Origin: JAJPKK01 sp963702755
GTDB taxonomy: Bacteria > Pseudomonadota > Alphaproteobacteria > Rhizobiales > Xanthobacteraceae
Direction of reading: 5' to 3'
NCBI GenBank assembly: GCA_963702755.1
Contig: CAVPDZ010000010.1
Location: forward strand, 372,001 to 436,000
DNA length: 64,000 nucleotides
Positions 1 to 9,511 of the stretch are shown in pieces. The notes beneath the pieces were generated by a model that saw only the letters and a list, made by a program, of their open reading frames with translations, had not been told where the DNA came from and searched no databases. Made by a program: the position numbers and the translations under genes. Each line of letters starts with the position of its first letter. The stretch's first letter is position 1.

Positions 1-1985
1 GGCACCAACGTGGTGAGCGGCACCGCGACGGCGCTCGTCGTCGCGACCGGTCCGCAGACCTATTTCGGCTCGCTGGCGCGCATCGATCGTCGGCAAGCGC
101 GCCGAGACGAGCTTCGACCGCGGCGTCAAGAGCGTGAGCTGGGTGCTGATCCGCTTCATGCTGGTGATGGTGCCGATCGTCTTCGTGATCAACGTCCTCG
201 ACCAAAGGGCGACTGGCTGCAGGCCTTCCTGTTCGCCGTCTCGGTCGCGGTCGGCCTGACGCCGGAAATGCTGCCGATGATCGTCAGCGCCAACCTCGCC
301 AAGGGCGCGATCGCGATGGCACGCCAGAAGGTCGTGGTGAAGCGCCTCAATGCGATTCAGAACCTCGGCGCGATGGACGTGCTGTGCACCGACAAGACCG
401 GCACGCTGACCCAGGACAAGCATCATCCTCGAGCACCACCTCGATATCTCGGGCGAGGAGAACGAGCGGGTGCTGCAACTCGCCTGGCTCAACAGCTACC
501 ACCAGACCGGCCTGAAGAACCTGCTCGATGTCGCGGTGCATCAGAGTATCGCCGCCGAGCAGCGGGCGACGCATCGCATGCTGAAGAAGATCGACGAGAT
601 GCCGTTCGATTTCGCGCGGCGGCGCATGTCGGTCATCGTGCAGGACACGGCGACGGCAGCGCACCTGCTCGTCTGCAAGGGCGCGGTCGAGGAGACGCTC
701 GGCATCTGCCGCCTATACCCAGGAAGGCGACGAGCGGGTGCCGCTCGACGACGCCAAGCGGCGCGACGCTCATGGCGATGACCCGCGACTACAACGAGGA
801 CGGCTTGCGCGTCATCGCCGTCGCGACGCGCACGTTGCCGCCCGGCGCCACCAAAGACCATACGCCATGAGCGACGAGGACGAGCTTGTCGTGCAGGGCT
901 TCCTCGCCTTCCTCGATCCGCCCAAGGAGACCGCCGGTCCGGCCATCGCCGCGCTGCGGGAGCACGGCGTCGCGGTCAAGGTTCTGACCGGCGACAACGA
1001 TGGTCGTGACCCGCAAGATTTGCCGCGAGGTCGGTCTCGACGTCGGCGAGCCGGTGCTGGGGCGCGACATCGAGGACCTCGACGATGCGGCGTTTCGTGC
1101 CCTCGTCGAGCGCACCACCGTGTTCGCCAAGGTGTCGCCGCTGCAGAAAGCGCGCATCATCAGCGACGCTGCAAGCGCAACGGCCACACCGTCGGCTTCC
1201 TCGGCGACGGCATCAACGATGCCGCGGCGCTGCGGGAGGCCGACGTCGGCATTTCGGTGGACACCGCCGCCGACATCGCCAAGGAGTCGGCCGACATCAT
1301 CCTCCTGGAGAAGAGCCTGCTGGTGCTGGAGAACGGCGTGCTGCAGGGCCGGCAGACCTTCGGCAACATCATCAAGTACATCAAGATGACGGCGAGCTCG
1401 AACTTCGGCAACGTCTTCAGCGTGCTGGTGGCGAGCACGTTCCTGCCGTTCCTGCCGATGCTGCCGCTGCAGCTGCTGGTTCTCGACCTGCTCTATCACG
1501 TCTCCCAGCTGTCGATTCCGTGGGACCGCCTGGACGCGGATTACCTGCGGACGCCGCGCAAATGGGAGGCCGGCGATATCGCCCGGTTCATGGTCTATGT
1601 CGGCCCGATCAGCTCGGTGTTCGACATCACGACGTTCTGCCTGATGTGGTTCGTGTTCGGCGCCAACAGCCCGGAGCACCAGTCGCTGTTCCAGTCGGGC
1701 TGGTTCGTCGAGAGCCTGCTGTCGCAGACGCTGATCGTGCACATGATCCGCACGCAGAAGATCCCGTTCATCCAGAGCACCGCGGCGCCGCCGGTGCTGA
1801 TCCTGACCGCGGTCATCATCGCGATCGGGATTTTCATTCCGTTCTCGCCGCTCGGCGCGAGCGTCGGCCTGCAGCCTTTGCCGCTGGCCTACTTCCCGTG
1901 GCTCGTCGCGACGCTCATCGCCTACTGCGCGCTGACCCAGCTCATCAAGACGATCTACATCCGCAAGTTCGCGAAATGGCTGTGA
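1..1985 (+). pseudogene. mgtA: Mg2+-importing P-type ATPase (MgtA/MgtB type), 5' end outside window, multiply frameshifted
   Basis: Membrane ATPase that would import Mg2+. Pieces in all three forward frames join into one MgtA-like protein: a VVSGTATALVV segment, the phosphorylation site DKTGTLTQD near 390-415, KVLTGDN near 980, the hinge motif GDGINDAA near 1205, and a C-terminal membrane region (about 1390-1985) ending IRKFAKWL. Changes of frame fall near 82, 205, 420, 712, 757, 862, 1000 and 1170. Several repair by removing one base, for example an extra C after DK at 421. Conserved motifs survive on both sides of every break, which argues for sequence error rather than an old pseudogene, though a recently dead gene is possible. 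The start lies before the window. The family is clear; intactness is not. Confidence 0.85.
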
Positions 1986-2041
1986 CGCGGTGCCGGATCG
2001 GCGTCGCCGGCATGGCGCGCAATCCGCACGCCGCAGGCAAA

Positions 2042-2143
2042 GACGTGGATGGCCGCGACAAGCGCGGCCATGACGAAGTCGGGTGTGTACGCAATCCCCT
2101 CTGCTTCTCGTCATGGCCGGACTTGTTCCGGCCATCCACGTCT
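2042..2143. repeat. Inverted pair of REP-like palindromes
   Basis: Two hairpin units, 2042-2076 and 2108-2143, are near reverse complements of each other. The first runs GACGTGGATGGCCG...CGGCCATGACGA and the second TCGTCATGGCCGG...CCGGCCATCCACGTC. This form resembles the dispersed intergenic palindromes common in Bradyrhizobium-like genomes. They fill much of the 311-base gap between the ATPase and the molybdenum hydroxylase genes, where I see no gene. They may act as an mRNA end or simply be passive repeats. Confidence 0.75.
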
Positions 2144-2296
2144 CGCTTTGTGAAGTGATCGTAGGCGGAGCGCCGATGGCCGGAGCGAGCCCCGGCAGCA
2201 GCATCATTGCGTACAATCGACTTTTGACGTTCCTTCCGTCTCCGCGCTATGTGCATACACCCCCATTCGGGGAAGGACTGCGCGGAGAGGAATTCT

Positions 2297-2770
2297 ATGC
2301 CCGTCGTGTCCATGACGGTAAACGGCAAGCCGGTGCGCGGCGAGGTCGAGGGGCGCACGCTGCTGGTGCAGTTCCTGCGCGAGCATCTGCGACTGACCGG
2401 CACCCATGTCGGCTGCGACACCAGCCAATGCGGCTGCTTGCACGGTGCAGGTCGACGGCTGCGCCATCAAATCCTGCACCGCGCTCGCGGTCGCCCTCGA
2501 CGGCGCCCAGGTGACCACCATCGAGGGGCTCGCCAAGAACGGCCAGTTGCACCCGATGCAGGAGGCCTTTCACGAGCATCACGCGCTGCAATGCGGCTTC
2601 TGCACGCCGGGCATGATCATGTCGGCGATCGACATGGTGCGGCGGAAGGGCTTCGATCTCGACGAGCGCACGGTGCGCAAGCAGCTCGAAGGCAACATCT
2701 GCCGCTGCACGGGCTATCACAACATCGTCAAGGCGATTCAGGCCGGCGCCGCCGCCATGAAGGGAACTGA
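2297..2770 (+). CDS. Molybdenum hydroxylase small subunit, two [2Fe-2S] clusters (CoxS-like), frameshifted
   Basis: Electron-transfer subunit of a CO/xanthine dehydrogenase-family enzyme. The start ATG at 2297 follows GGAGAGG. The plant-type ferredoxin cluster begins GCDTSQCG; the C-terminal cluster shows CGFCTPGMIMSA and later CRCTGYHNIV, the usual four-cysteine helical domain. The reading frame breaks near 2433, where removing one T restores QCGACTVQVDGC. It must shift back before the TGA at 2768-2770, directly before the next ATG. Length of about 157 residues is normal for the family. Gene order small-medium-large with tight spacing indicates one operon. The substrate cannot be told from this subunit. 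Confidence 0.88.
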   Translation: MPVVSMTVNGKPVRGEVEGRTLLVQFLREHLRLTGTHVGCDTSQCGCLHGAGRRLRHQILHRARGRPRRRPGDHHRGARQERPVAPDAGGLSRASRAAMRLLHAGHDHVGDRHGAAEGLRSRRAHGAQAARRQHLPLHGLSQHRQGDSGRRRRHEGN

Positions 2771-3572
2771 ATGCACGATTTCGCCTACCACCGTCCGGCG
2801 ACGCCTCGAAGCGGCGGTGCGGCTCACGGCCGCGATCGACGACGCCAAGGTGCTGGCCGGCGGCATGAGCCTGCTGCCGACGCTGAAGCAGCGCCTGGCG
2901 CAGCATTCCGATCTCGTCGATCTCGCGGCGGTGCGCGCGCTCGCAGGCATCAAGCGCGAGGGCGACGAGTTGGTCATCGGCGCGATGACGCGGCACGTCG
3001 AGGTGGCGGAATCGGCGGAGGTCAAGGCGGCGATCCCGGCGCTCGCGGCGCTCGCCGACGGCATCGGCGATCCGCTGGTGCGCAATCGCGGCACCATCGG
3101 CGGCTCGATCGCGAACGCCGATCCCGCCGCCGACTATCCGGCAAGCGTGCTCGGCCTCGGCGCGACCATCGTCACCAACCAGCGCCGCATTGCCGGCGAT
3201 GAATTCTTCAAAGGCCTGTTCGAGACCGCGCTTGCGCCCGGCGAGATCATCGCCGCCGTCCGTTTCCCGATCCCCGAGCGCGCCGGCTATGCGAAATTCC
3301 CGAACCCGGCGTCACGCTTTGCGATCGTCGGCGTGTTCGTCGCCAAGACCGCGGGCGGCGTGCGGGTCGCCGTCACCGGCGCCGGCCCTTGCGTGTTCAG
3401 GCTGGGGGCGGCGGAAGAGCGCCTCGCGCAACGCTTTGCGCCGGAGGCGCTCGACGGCCTTATCGTGTCAGCCCAGACGATCTCAACAGCGACATTCACG
3501 CGAGCGCCGAATATCGCGCCCACGTGATTGTGGTGATGGCGAAGCGCGCGGTCCGCGGCAATCCAATCGTAG
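2771..3572 (+). CDS. Molybdenum hydroxylase FAD-binding medium subunit (CoxM-like), frameshifted
   Basis: FAD subunit that passes electrons between the iron-sulfur and molybdenum subunits and the acceptor. It begins MHDFAYHRPAT directly after the small-subunit stop. The FAD-binding segments VLAGGMSLLPTLK and RNRGTIGGSIANADPAAD are visible, followed by the C-terminal domain. Three single-base breaks are needed, near 2803 (extra C), 3468 and 3552. After the last repair the protein ends AKRAVAAIQS with TAG at 3570-3572, giving about 267 residues, typical for the family. Same operon as its neighbours; the frame defects match the pattern of nearby genes and look like sequence errors. Confidence 0.87.
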
Positions 3573-3641
3573 GGTGGGCAAAGGCGCATGGCACAATGGA
3601 AATGAAACACGAGACCTCTCGCGCCGTGCCCACCGGCCGCG
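3569..3641. repeat. GTAGGGTGGGCAAAGGCG...CGCCGTGCCCACC repeat
   Basis: Between the medium and large hydroxylase subunits, the ends GTAGGGTGGGCAAAGGCG and CGCCGTGCCCACCG are imperfect reverse complements around a 30-40 base centre. I recognise this end sequence as a frequent intergenic repeat in Bradyrhizobium-like genomes. Its first bases contain the stop codon of the upstream gene. Confidence 0.6.
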
Positions 3642-3665
3642 CGGCGATGGGACGGGCCGGAAACG

Positions 3666-6050
3666 ATGGACGACAAACCGACAAGCTCCCGCATCGGCCA
3701 GCCGGTCCGCCGCCTGGAGGACCTGCGGCTCATCACCGGCAACGGCACTTATTCGGACGACGTCAATCTGCCGGAACAAGTCTATGCGGTGATGGTGCGC
3801 TCGCCGCACGCTCATGCCCGCATCCGCTCGATCGATGTCTCCGCGGCGCTCGCGGTGCCGCGCGTCATCGCCGTGCTGACGGGCCGCGATTACCAGCGCG
3901 ACGGCCATCAGCCCATTCCCCACAAAGTGTGGTCGCAGCATCCCGCCGAGATCATGCTGCGCGAGCGCAACGGCTTCAAGACGTTCACGGCGGCGCATTA
4001 TCCGCTCGCGGCCGACAAGGTGCGCTTCGTCGGCGAAGCGGTCGCGATGGTGATCGCCGAGACCGTCGCCGCCGCCAAGGATGGCGTCGACCTCGTCGAG
4101 ATCGACTATGAAGCGCTGCCGGCCGTCACCGACACGCTCGCGGCGGAGAGCCTGATGCGCCGCGCCTCTTCGAGGAGGCGGGTTCGAACGTCGTGGTCGA
4201 CGGCGAGCTCGGCGATTTCGCCGCGACCGAGGCGGCCTTCGCGCGCGCCGCCCATGTGGTGAAGTTCGAGACCTGGGTGCAGCGCATCACCGGCGTCCCC
4301 ATGGAGCCGCGGGCTGCCGTCTGCGAGTACGACGAGGACACCGGGCGCTACACGCTCTATGCCGGCAGCGGCGGCGCCTGGCGCCTCAAGGACGACCTTG
4401 CCACCATGCTCGCGGTGCCCGCCGACGATGTGCGCGTCATCATGCGCGAGGTCGGCGGCAATTTCGGCACCCGCGGCATGATCTATGCCGAGTTCGCGCT
4501 GGTCGCCTGGGCGGCGCGCCGCGTCGGCCTGCCGGTCAAATGGACCTCGGACCGCCACGAGTCCTTTTTGACCGACTACCAGGCGCGCGATCTCGCGGTG
4601 ACTGCCGAGCTTGCGCTCGATGCCGAGGGCAATTTCCTCGCCATGCGCGGCTCCAACATCAGCAATGCCGGCGCCCACACCACGAACTACTCGCCCTTGC
4701 AAAAGGGCGTCGAGATCATGACCACGATCTATCGCGTGCCGGCGGCGTATTTCCGCGCCCGCGCGGTGCTGAGCAACACCTCGCCGACGCGGCCTTATCG
4801 CAGCGCCGGTCGGCCGGAAGTGATGTTCGTGATGGAGCGCCTGATCGACATCGCCTGCCGCGAGCACGGCTTCGACCGCGTCGAGATCAGGCGGCGCAAT
4901 CTCGTTCGCGAGGACGAGTTTCCTTACAAGAACGCGTTCGGCATGATCTACGACAGCGGCGCCTATCACCGCACCATGGACTGGGCGCTGCGCATGGGCG
5001 ACTGGACGGGCTTTACCGAGCGCCGCACCGCCGCGCGCGCGCGCGGCCGCTATCGCGGCATCGCCGTCGCCAACTATCTCGACACCGCGACCGGCGTTGC
5101 CCGCGAGCGCACCGAGATGACGGTCCATCCCGACGGCTGGATCGACGTCGTCATCGGCACCGTCAGCCAAGGCCAGGGTCACGAGACGAGCTTCGCGCAG
5201 CTCGTCAACGAATGGTACGACGTGCCGATCGAGCGGGTGCGCATCATCACCCACGACACCGACATCGTGAAGTTCGGCGGCGGCGCCCATTCGGGCCGCG
5301 GCATGCGGCTCGCGAGCCAGATCATGTGGAAGGCGACGAACGAGATCATCGCCAAGGGCAAGCGCGTCGCCGGCCTGCTGCTGCAGGCAAAGCCCGAGGC
5401 GATCGAATTCAAGGACGGCCGCTACACCGTGAGCGGCGGCACGCAGGGATCGATCAGGCATCGATCAGTTCGAGGTCGCGGCCGCCATGCTTCGCCGCAC
5501 CGACCTGCCTGAGGAATTGCGCGGCCCGCTCGCCGCGACCTGCGACGAGGTGGTGCCGGAGGCGAGCTTCCCGTTCGGCTCCCACGTCTGCGAGGTCGAG
5601 ATCGATCCCGATCTCGGCACGCTGGAGATCATCAAATACTCCGCCGTCGACGACGTCGGTCGCGCCGTGAACCCGCTCATCATCCACGGCCAGACCCACG
5701 GCGGCATCGTGCAGGGCGTCGGCCAGGCGCTGCTCGAGCAGTGCTTCTACGATGCGCGGACGGGGCAATTGCTGTCGGCGTCGTTCATGGATTACGCCAT
5801 GCCGCGGGCCGACGTGTTTCCGTTCTTCAATACCGGCATCAGCGAAGTGCCGACACCGACCCATCCGCTCGGCATTCGCCCGGCGGGCGAGGGCGGCACC
5901 ACGCCGGCGCTCGCGGTCGTGATCAACGCCATCGTCGATGCCTTGCGCGAGTTCGGTGTCGAGCACGTCGAGATGCCGGCGACGCCCGAACGTATCTGGC
6001 GTGCCATTCGCCGCATGCCAGCCCGCCCCCAAACCCTCGAACTGAGCTGA
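3666..6050 (+). CDS. Molybdenum hydroxylase large (molybdopterin) subunit, CoxL form II-like, frameshifted
   Basis: Catalytic subunit holding the Mo-molybdopterin cytosine dinucleotide cofactor. It opens SRIGQPVRRLEDLRLITGNG, typical of the family. The active-site loop reads RPYRSAGRPE, closer to the form II AYRGAGR pattern than to the AYXCSFR of true aerobic CO dehydrogenase, so CO oxidation is unlikely to be its main job. The catalytic-type glutamate is in RPAGEGGTTPAL near the C-terminus. Frame breaks occur near 4160 and 5455; about 790 residues when joined, a normal length. A GST follows 8 bases downstream. The substrate is unknown; purines, aldehydes or N-heteroaromatics are possible. 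Confidence 0.88.
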
Positions 6051-6058
6051 GGATTCCC

Positions 6059-6664
6059 ATGCCGATGATATTGCGCGCTTCGCCCACCTCGCCCTTCGCC
6101 CGCAAGGCGCGGATGGCGGCGCTTCGCCTCAAGCTTGCGGACAAGGTCGAGGTGGTGTGGGCCGATCCCACCAACCCCGACGACGTGCTGCGCAAGGAAA
6201 ATCCGCTGGGCAAGATCCCGACGCTGATCACGACGGACGGCGTCGCGATCTATGACAGCCGCGTCATCCTGGAATATCTCGACCATCTCGCCGGCGGCGG
6301 CATCATCATTCCGGACGGCTGGCCGGCACGGCTCGACGTGCTGACCACCCAGGCGCTGTGCGACGGCGTCATGGATGCCGGCATCCTGATCGTCTACGAG
6401 GCGCGCCATCGGCCGGAGGCGATCCACCATCCGCCCTGGCTCGACTACCAGCGCGGCAAGATGGTGCGCGGGCTCGCGGAATTCGCCAAGAAGCCGCCCG
6501 ATCCGACCCACTTCAACGTCGCCACCATCGCGGCCGCCTGCATGCTCGGCCACATCGACGTCCGCAAGCAGGTGGACTGGCGCAAGGATTTCGCGACGCT
6601 CGTCCCCTGGCTCGACACCTTCCGCGCGACCCACAAAGAGTTCGACGCTACCGCGCCAACCTGA
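6059..6664 (+). CDS. Glutathione S-transferase family protein
   Basis: Soluble 201-residue protein. The N-terminal thioredoxin-like domain begins ILRASPTSPFARKARMAA, with the glutathione-site ENPLGKIPTL and YDSRVILEYLD (about residues 47-80), followed by an all-helical C-terminal domain. The ATG at 6059 lies 8 bases after the molybdenum hydroxylase stop, so it is probably the last gene of that operon. The preference for Ser in the N-terminal active-site region (SPTSPF) fits bacterial GSTs. It may detoxify a product or substrate of the hydroxylase, but that is inference from position only. Confidence 0.88.
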   Translation: MPMILRASPTSPFARKARMAALRLKLADKVEVVWADPTNPDDVLRKENPLGKIPTLITTDGVAIYDSRVILEYLDHLAGGGIIIPDGWPARLDVLTTQALCDGVMDAGILIVYEARHRPEAIHHPPWLDYQRGKMVRGLAEFAKKPPDPTHFNVATIAAACMLGHIDVRKQVDWRKDFATLVPWLDTFRATHKEFDATAPT

Positions 6665-6710
6665 CGTCTATTTGCTTGATTAAGCTAGCGTTTCCAGCCG
6701 GACCGCAATC

Positions 6711-6732
6711 GATATAAAGAAATCCTTATATC
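6711..6732. promoter_or_regulatory. Palindromic operator candidate upstream of ahcY
   Basis: A 22-base near-perfect palindrome with arms GATATAA and TTATATC lies about 70 bases before the ahcY start. It overlaps a possible -35 box (TTGTTG, 6733-6738) paired with a GCTATA-like -10 at 6757-6762. An operator of this AT-rich shape upstream of ahcY recalls the ArsR-family regulators of methionine/SAH metabolism (SahR/SamR group) in proteobacteria. The identity of the regulator is inferred; no such gene is in the window. Confidence 0.6.
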
Positions 6733-6800
6733 TTGTTGCGGTGGCCGGCCGGCCTTGCTATAGGCTCGGCCCACGTTCCGCCCTTTCGAAAAGGATTGCC

Positions 6801-8237
6801 ATGTCCACAGCCAAGACCAAGCCCGCATCCGCCAAGGCCGCCGCGCACGATTACGTCGTCAAGGACATCGGCCTTGCCGATTGGGGCCGCAAGGAAATGG
6901 CGATCGCCGAAACCGAGATGCCGGGGCTGATGGCGACGCGCGAGGAATTCGGCCCGGAGCAGCCGTTGCGCGGCGCTCGCGTTGCCGGCTCGCTGCACAT
7001 GACGATCCAGACCGCGGTGCTCATCGAGACATTGGCCGCCTTGGGCGCCGACGTGCGTTGGGCGTCCTGCAACATCTATTCGACCCAGGACCATGCCGCC
7101 GCCGCCATCGCGGCCGCCGGCATTCCGGTGTTCGCCATCAAGGGCGAAAGCCTCGAGGACTACTGGGACTACACCCACCGCATCTTCGAGTGGTCGGACG
7201 GCGGCACGCCCAACATGATCCTGGACGACGGCGGCGACGCGACGCTCCTCATCCATCTCGGCCTGCGCGCCGAAAAGGGCGACACCGGCGCCATCAGCAA
7301 GCCGACGAACGAGGAAGAGGAAATCCTGTTCGCCGCGATCCACAAGCGGCTCAAGGAGAAGCCCGGCTGGTATACCAAGAATGCCGAAGCGATCCGCGGC
7401 GTCTCGGAAGAGACGACGACCGGCGTTCATCGGCTCTACGAGATGCAGAAGAAGGGCACGCTGCTGTGGCCCGCCATCAACGTCAACGACAGCGTCACCA
7501 AATCGAAGTTCGATAACCTCTACGGCTGCCGCGAATCCTTCGTCGACGGCATCCGCCGCGGCACCGACGTGATGATGGCCGGCAAGGTCGCGATGGTCGC
7601 GGGCTTCGGCGACGTCGGCAAAGGCTCGGCCGCCTCGCTGCGCCAGGCCGGCTGCCGCGTCATGGTCGCCGAGATCGATCCGATCTGCGCGCTGCAGGCG
7701 GCGATGGAGGGCTACGAAGTCGTCACCATGGAGGACGCGGCCCCGCGCGCCGACATCTTCGTCACCGCGACCGGCAACCTCGACGTCATCACCGTCGATC
7801 ACATGCGCAAGATGAAAGACCGCGCCGTCGTCTGCAACATCGGCCACTTCGACAGCGAGATCCAGGTCGCCGCGCTCAAGAACTTCCGCTGGCACAACGT
7901 CAAGCCGCAGGTCGATGAGATCGAGTTCCCGGACGGCAAGCGCATCATCCTGTTGTCGGAAGGGCGGCTCGTGAACCTCGGCAACGCCATGGGCCATCCG
8001 AGCTTCGTGATGTCGGCATCGTTCACCAACCAGACCCTCGCGCAGATCGAGCTGTGGACCAATCCGGACAAGTACGAGAAGAAGGTCTACACGCTGCCCA
8101 AGCACCTCGACGAAAAGGTCGCGCGGCTCCACCTCGACAAGATCGGCGCCAAGCTCACCAAGATGAGCGCGAAGCAATCGACCTATATCGGCGTGGCGGT
8201 CGACGGGCCGTACAAGCCGGACCATTACCGGTATTGA
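6801..8237 (+). CDS. ahcY: Adenosylhomocysteinase (S-adenosylhomocysteine hydrolase)
   Basis: Cytosolic NAD-dependent enzyme that cleaves S-adenosylhomocysteine to adenosine and homocysteine, relieving product inhibition of methyltransferases. The 478-residue protein shows DYVVKDIGLADWGRKEM at the N-terminus, SLHMTIQTAVLIETL, the bacterial insertion around KGESLEDYWDYTHR, the NAD-binding motif GFGDVGKGSA (about residue 268), CNIGHFDSEI and the canonical end DGPYKPDHYRY. The ATG at 6801 fits the known N-terminus; an in-frame extension from 6741 would run into the promoter. The gene stands alone downstream of a palindromic operator and is followed by a hairpin. Confidence 0.97.
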   Translation: MSTAKTKPASAKAAAHDYVVKDIGLADWGRKEMAIAETEMPGLMATREEFGPEQPLRGARVAGSLHMTIQTAVLIETLAALGADVRWASCNIYSTQDHAAAAIAAAGIPVFAIKGESLEDYWDYTHRIFEWSDGGTPNMILDDGGDATLLIHLGLRAEKGDTGAISKPTNEEEEILFAAIHKRLKEKPGWYTKNAEAIRGVSEETTTGVHRLYEMQKKGTLLWPAINVNDSVTKSKFDNLYGCRESFVDGIRRGTDVMMAGKVAMVAGFGDVGKGSAASLRQAGCRVMVAEIDPICALQAAMEGYEVVTMEDAAPRADIFVTATGNLDVITVDHMRKMKDRAVVCNIGHFDSEIQVAALKNFRWHNVKPQVDEIEFPDGKRIILLSEGRLVNLGNAMGHPSFVMSASFTNQTLAQIELWTNPDKYEKKVYTLPKHLDEKVARLHLDKIGAKLTKMSAKQSTYIGVAVDGPYKPDHYRY

Positions 8238-8262
8238 GCGTCTCGAGTCACGGGGTTACTGG

Positions 8263-8285
8263 GTCGCCCGGTCAAGCCGGGCGAC
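8263..8285. repeat. GTCGCCCGG...CCGGGCGAC hairpin repeat
   Basis: A perfect inverted repeat with arms GTCGCCCGG and CCGGGCGAC and a 5-base loop, 25 bases after the ahcY stop. It has no T tract, so it is not a classical terminator. The same hairpin is frequent between genes in Bradyrhizobium relatives and may protect the 3' end of the message. Confidence 0.55.
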
Positions 8286-8416
8286 GACGGATCGCGGCTT
8301 CGAAACAGTGAACCTCCCGCATTCATCCTTAACGCCGAAATATCCATCGGCGGGGCTCCCGCCGGGCGTTCCCTCGCATTATCGTGCCGGGCTCGGGCGG
8401 GAATTCGGAGAATGCC

Positions 8417-8656
8417 ATGGTTGAGCGCAGGGCGAGCGTTCGTCATCCGAGGCTCAAGAGCGCGAGCATCGTCTTCAACCGGCTCGGCTCGGTGATGACC
8501 TGCCGGCTACGCAACATTTCAGAGAATGGCGCCTGTCTCGTCGTTGACGAGAACGCGTTCGTTCCGGCGCAATTCAAGCTGATGGCCGAAGGTCATATGC
8601 GCCCCTGCATCGTCGCGTGGCGGCGCCCCGATCGCATCGGCGTGAAATATCAATAA
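8417..8656 (+). CDS. Small PilZ-domain protein
   Basis: Protein of 79 residues consisting of little more than one PilZ domain, a c-di-GMP-binding fold. It begins MVERRASVRHPRLKSASIVF, with the RxxxR motif (RRASVR), and has the second motif NISENGACL (family pattern [D/N]xSxxG), ending RPDRIGVKYQ. A GGAG lies about 10 bases before the ATG at 8417. Single-domain PilZ proteins of this size are numerous in this order and usually act by binding a partner. Both ligand motifs are present, so nucleotide binding is plausible. It is monocistronic here; the target is unknown. Confidence 0.82.
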   Translation: MVERRASVRHPRLKSASIVFNRLGSVMTCRLRNISENGACLVVDENAFVPAQFKLMAEGHMRPCIVAWRRPDRIGVKYQ

Positions 8657-8698
8657 CGTGACACATCAATAAAACGCCGCGCGCAGCAAGGCAGCGCG

Positions 8699-9487
8699 TC
8701 ATCGTTCCGCTCGGGGCGCCGCGAGCGCGGACGATCCGGTGACCCGATCGAGGCCGACGCGGCCGATTGCCGGGAGCTTCAGCGCCGGATTCATCGCGTC
8801 GATGCCGGCAACGAGGGTCAGCAGGTTGAGTTCGAGGCCCTCGACCTTGCCGACCTTGAGGCCCAGCAGTCCGTAGAGGCTCATCTCGATTCCGGTCTCG
8901 CTCTCGGTGAGGCCGAACAACGAGCCGTCGGCGCGAAAATCCTTGCCGATCGCCTCCGGCGGCATTGCAATCGCAAGCTCAGGTGCCGCGCGCAACACTG
9001 TCGCGACGAACGTGTTGCTGTTGGGGCCCGGCCACATGCGGTAGGAGCCGTACTCCGCATAGGGATAGTCGCGGATCGCAGCCTCGATCTTCGGTATCGC
9101 CGTTGCGGCGAGCGGCCCGCGAATATCGGCCACCATCTCGGGTCGATAGCCGAGCCAATAGGCGTCGGCGGCGAGCCGGTTTACCCGGATCGGTTCGGCG
9201 CCGAAGCCGGTGACTTCATAGCGGGTATAGGCGTCGGCACTGGCGGGCTTCACCACGATCCAGGTATGAACGGCGAAAATGCTGCGCCAGCCGGCGGTGC
9301 GCGCGGCGAACACGACGACGCGCGGGGCGGGATCGCTCGCGGCCGCCGGCAAGATGCCGGCGCTCGACCAACGGGCGTCGAGCCAGCGCCGCGGTGGTTC
9401 GAACGACCACAGCGCCGCTCGCACCGCGACGGGCACCACGAACACGATCAGGATCGTGAGACCTATCTTGCGGCCGACATTGCGCAT
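8699..9487 (-). CDS. DUF3750 family protein
   Basis: Protein of 262 residues, probably exported or anchored: a hydrophobic N-terminus (IGLTILIVFVVPVAVRAALW) precedes the body. The body includes RTAGWRSIFAVHTWIVVKP, EVTGFG, GYRPEMVADIRG and YRMWPGPNSNTF, which I recognise as the DUF3750 family of proteobacteria. No catalytic role is established. The ATG at 9487 is close to the neighbouring divergent/tandem boundary: the pyroglutamyl peptidase stop on the same strand is at 9512, 24 bases upstream, so the two are probably co-transcribed. Confidence 0.8.
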   Translation of the reverse strand: MRNVGRKIGLTILIVFVVPVAVRAALWSFEPPRRWLDARWSSAGILPAAASDPAPRVVVFAARTAGWRSIFAVHTWIVVKPASADAYTRYEVTGFGAEPIRVNRLAADAYWLGYRPEMVADIRGPLAATAIPKIEAAIRDYPYAEYGSYRMWPGPNSNTFVATVLRAAPELAIAMPPEAIGKDFRADGSLFGLTESETGIEMSLYGLLGLKVGKVEGLELNLLTLVAGIDAMNPALKLPAIGRVGLDRVTGSSALAAPRAER

Positions 9488-9511
9488 GCGCTTGCCTTAA
9501 CAAGAAACCGG

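Noticed and set aside
789..2216. Minus-strand open frame of 475 codons across the P-type ATPase
   Set aside because: It is antisense to a gene with clear P-type ATPase motifs and is Arg/His-rich, as expected of a shadow in GC-rich DNA.
4181..4190. GGTTCGAACG, tRNA T-loop-like sequence
   Set aside because: It is inside the molybdenum hydroxylase gene; no cloverleaf can be drawn around it. A similar string near 9398 is in the DUF3750 gene.
3666..6050. True aerobic CO dehydrogenase (form I CoxL)
   Set aside because: The active-site loop lacks the AYXCSFR motif; PYRSAGR puts it in the wider form II-like group.
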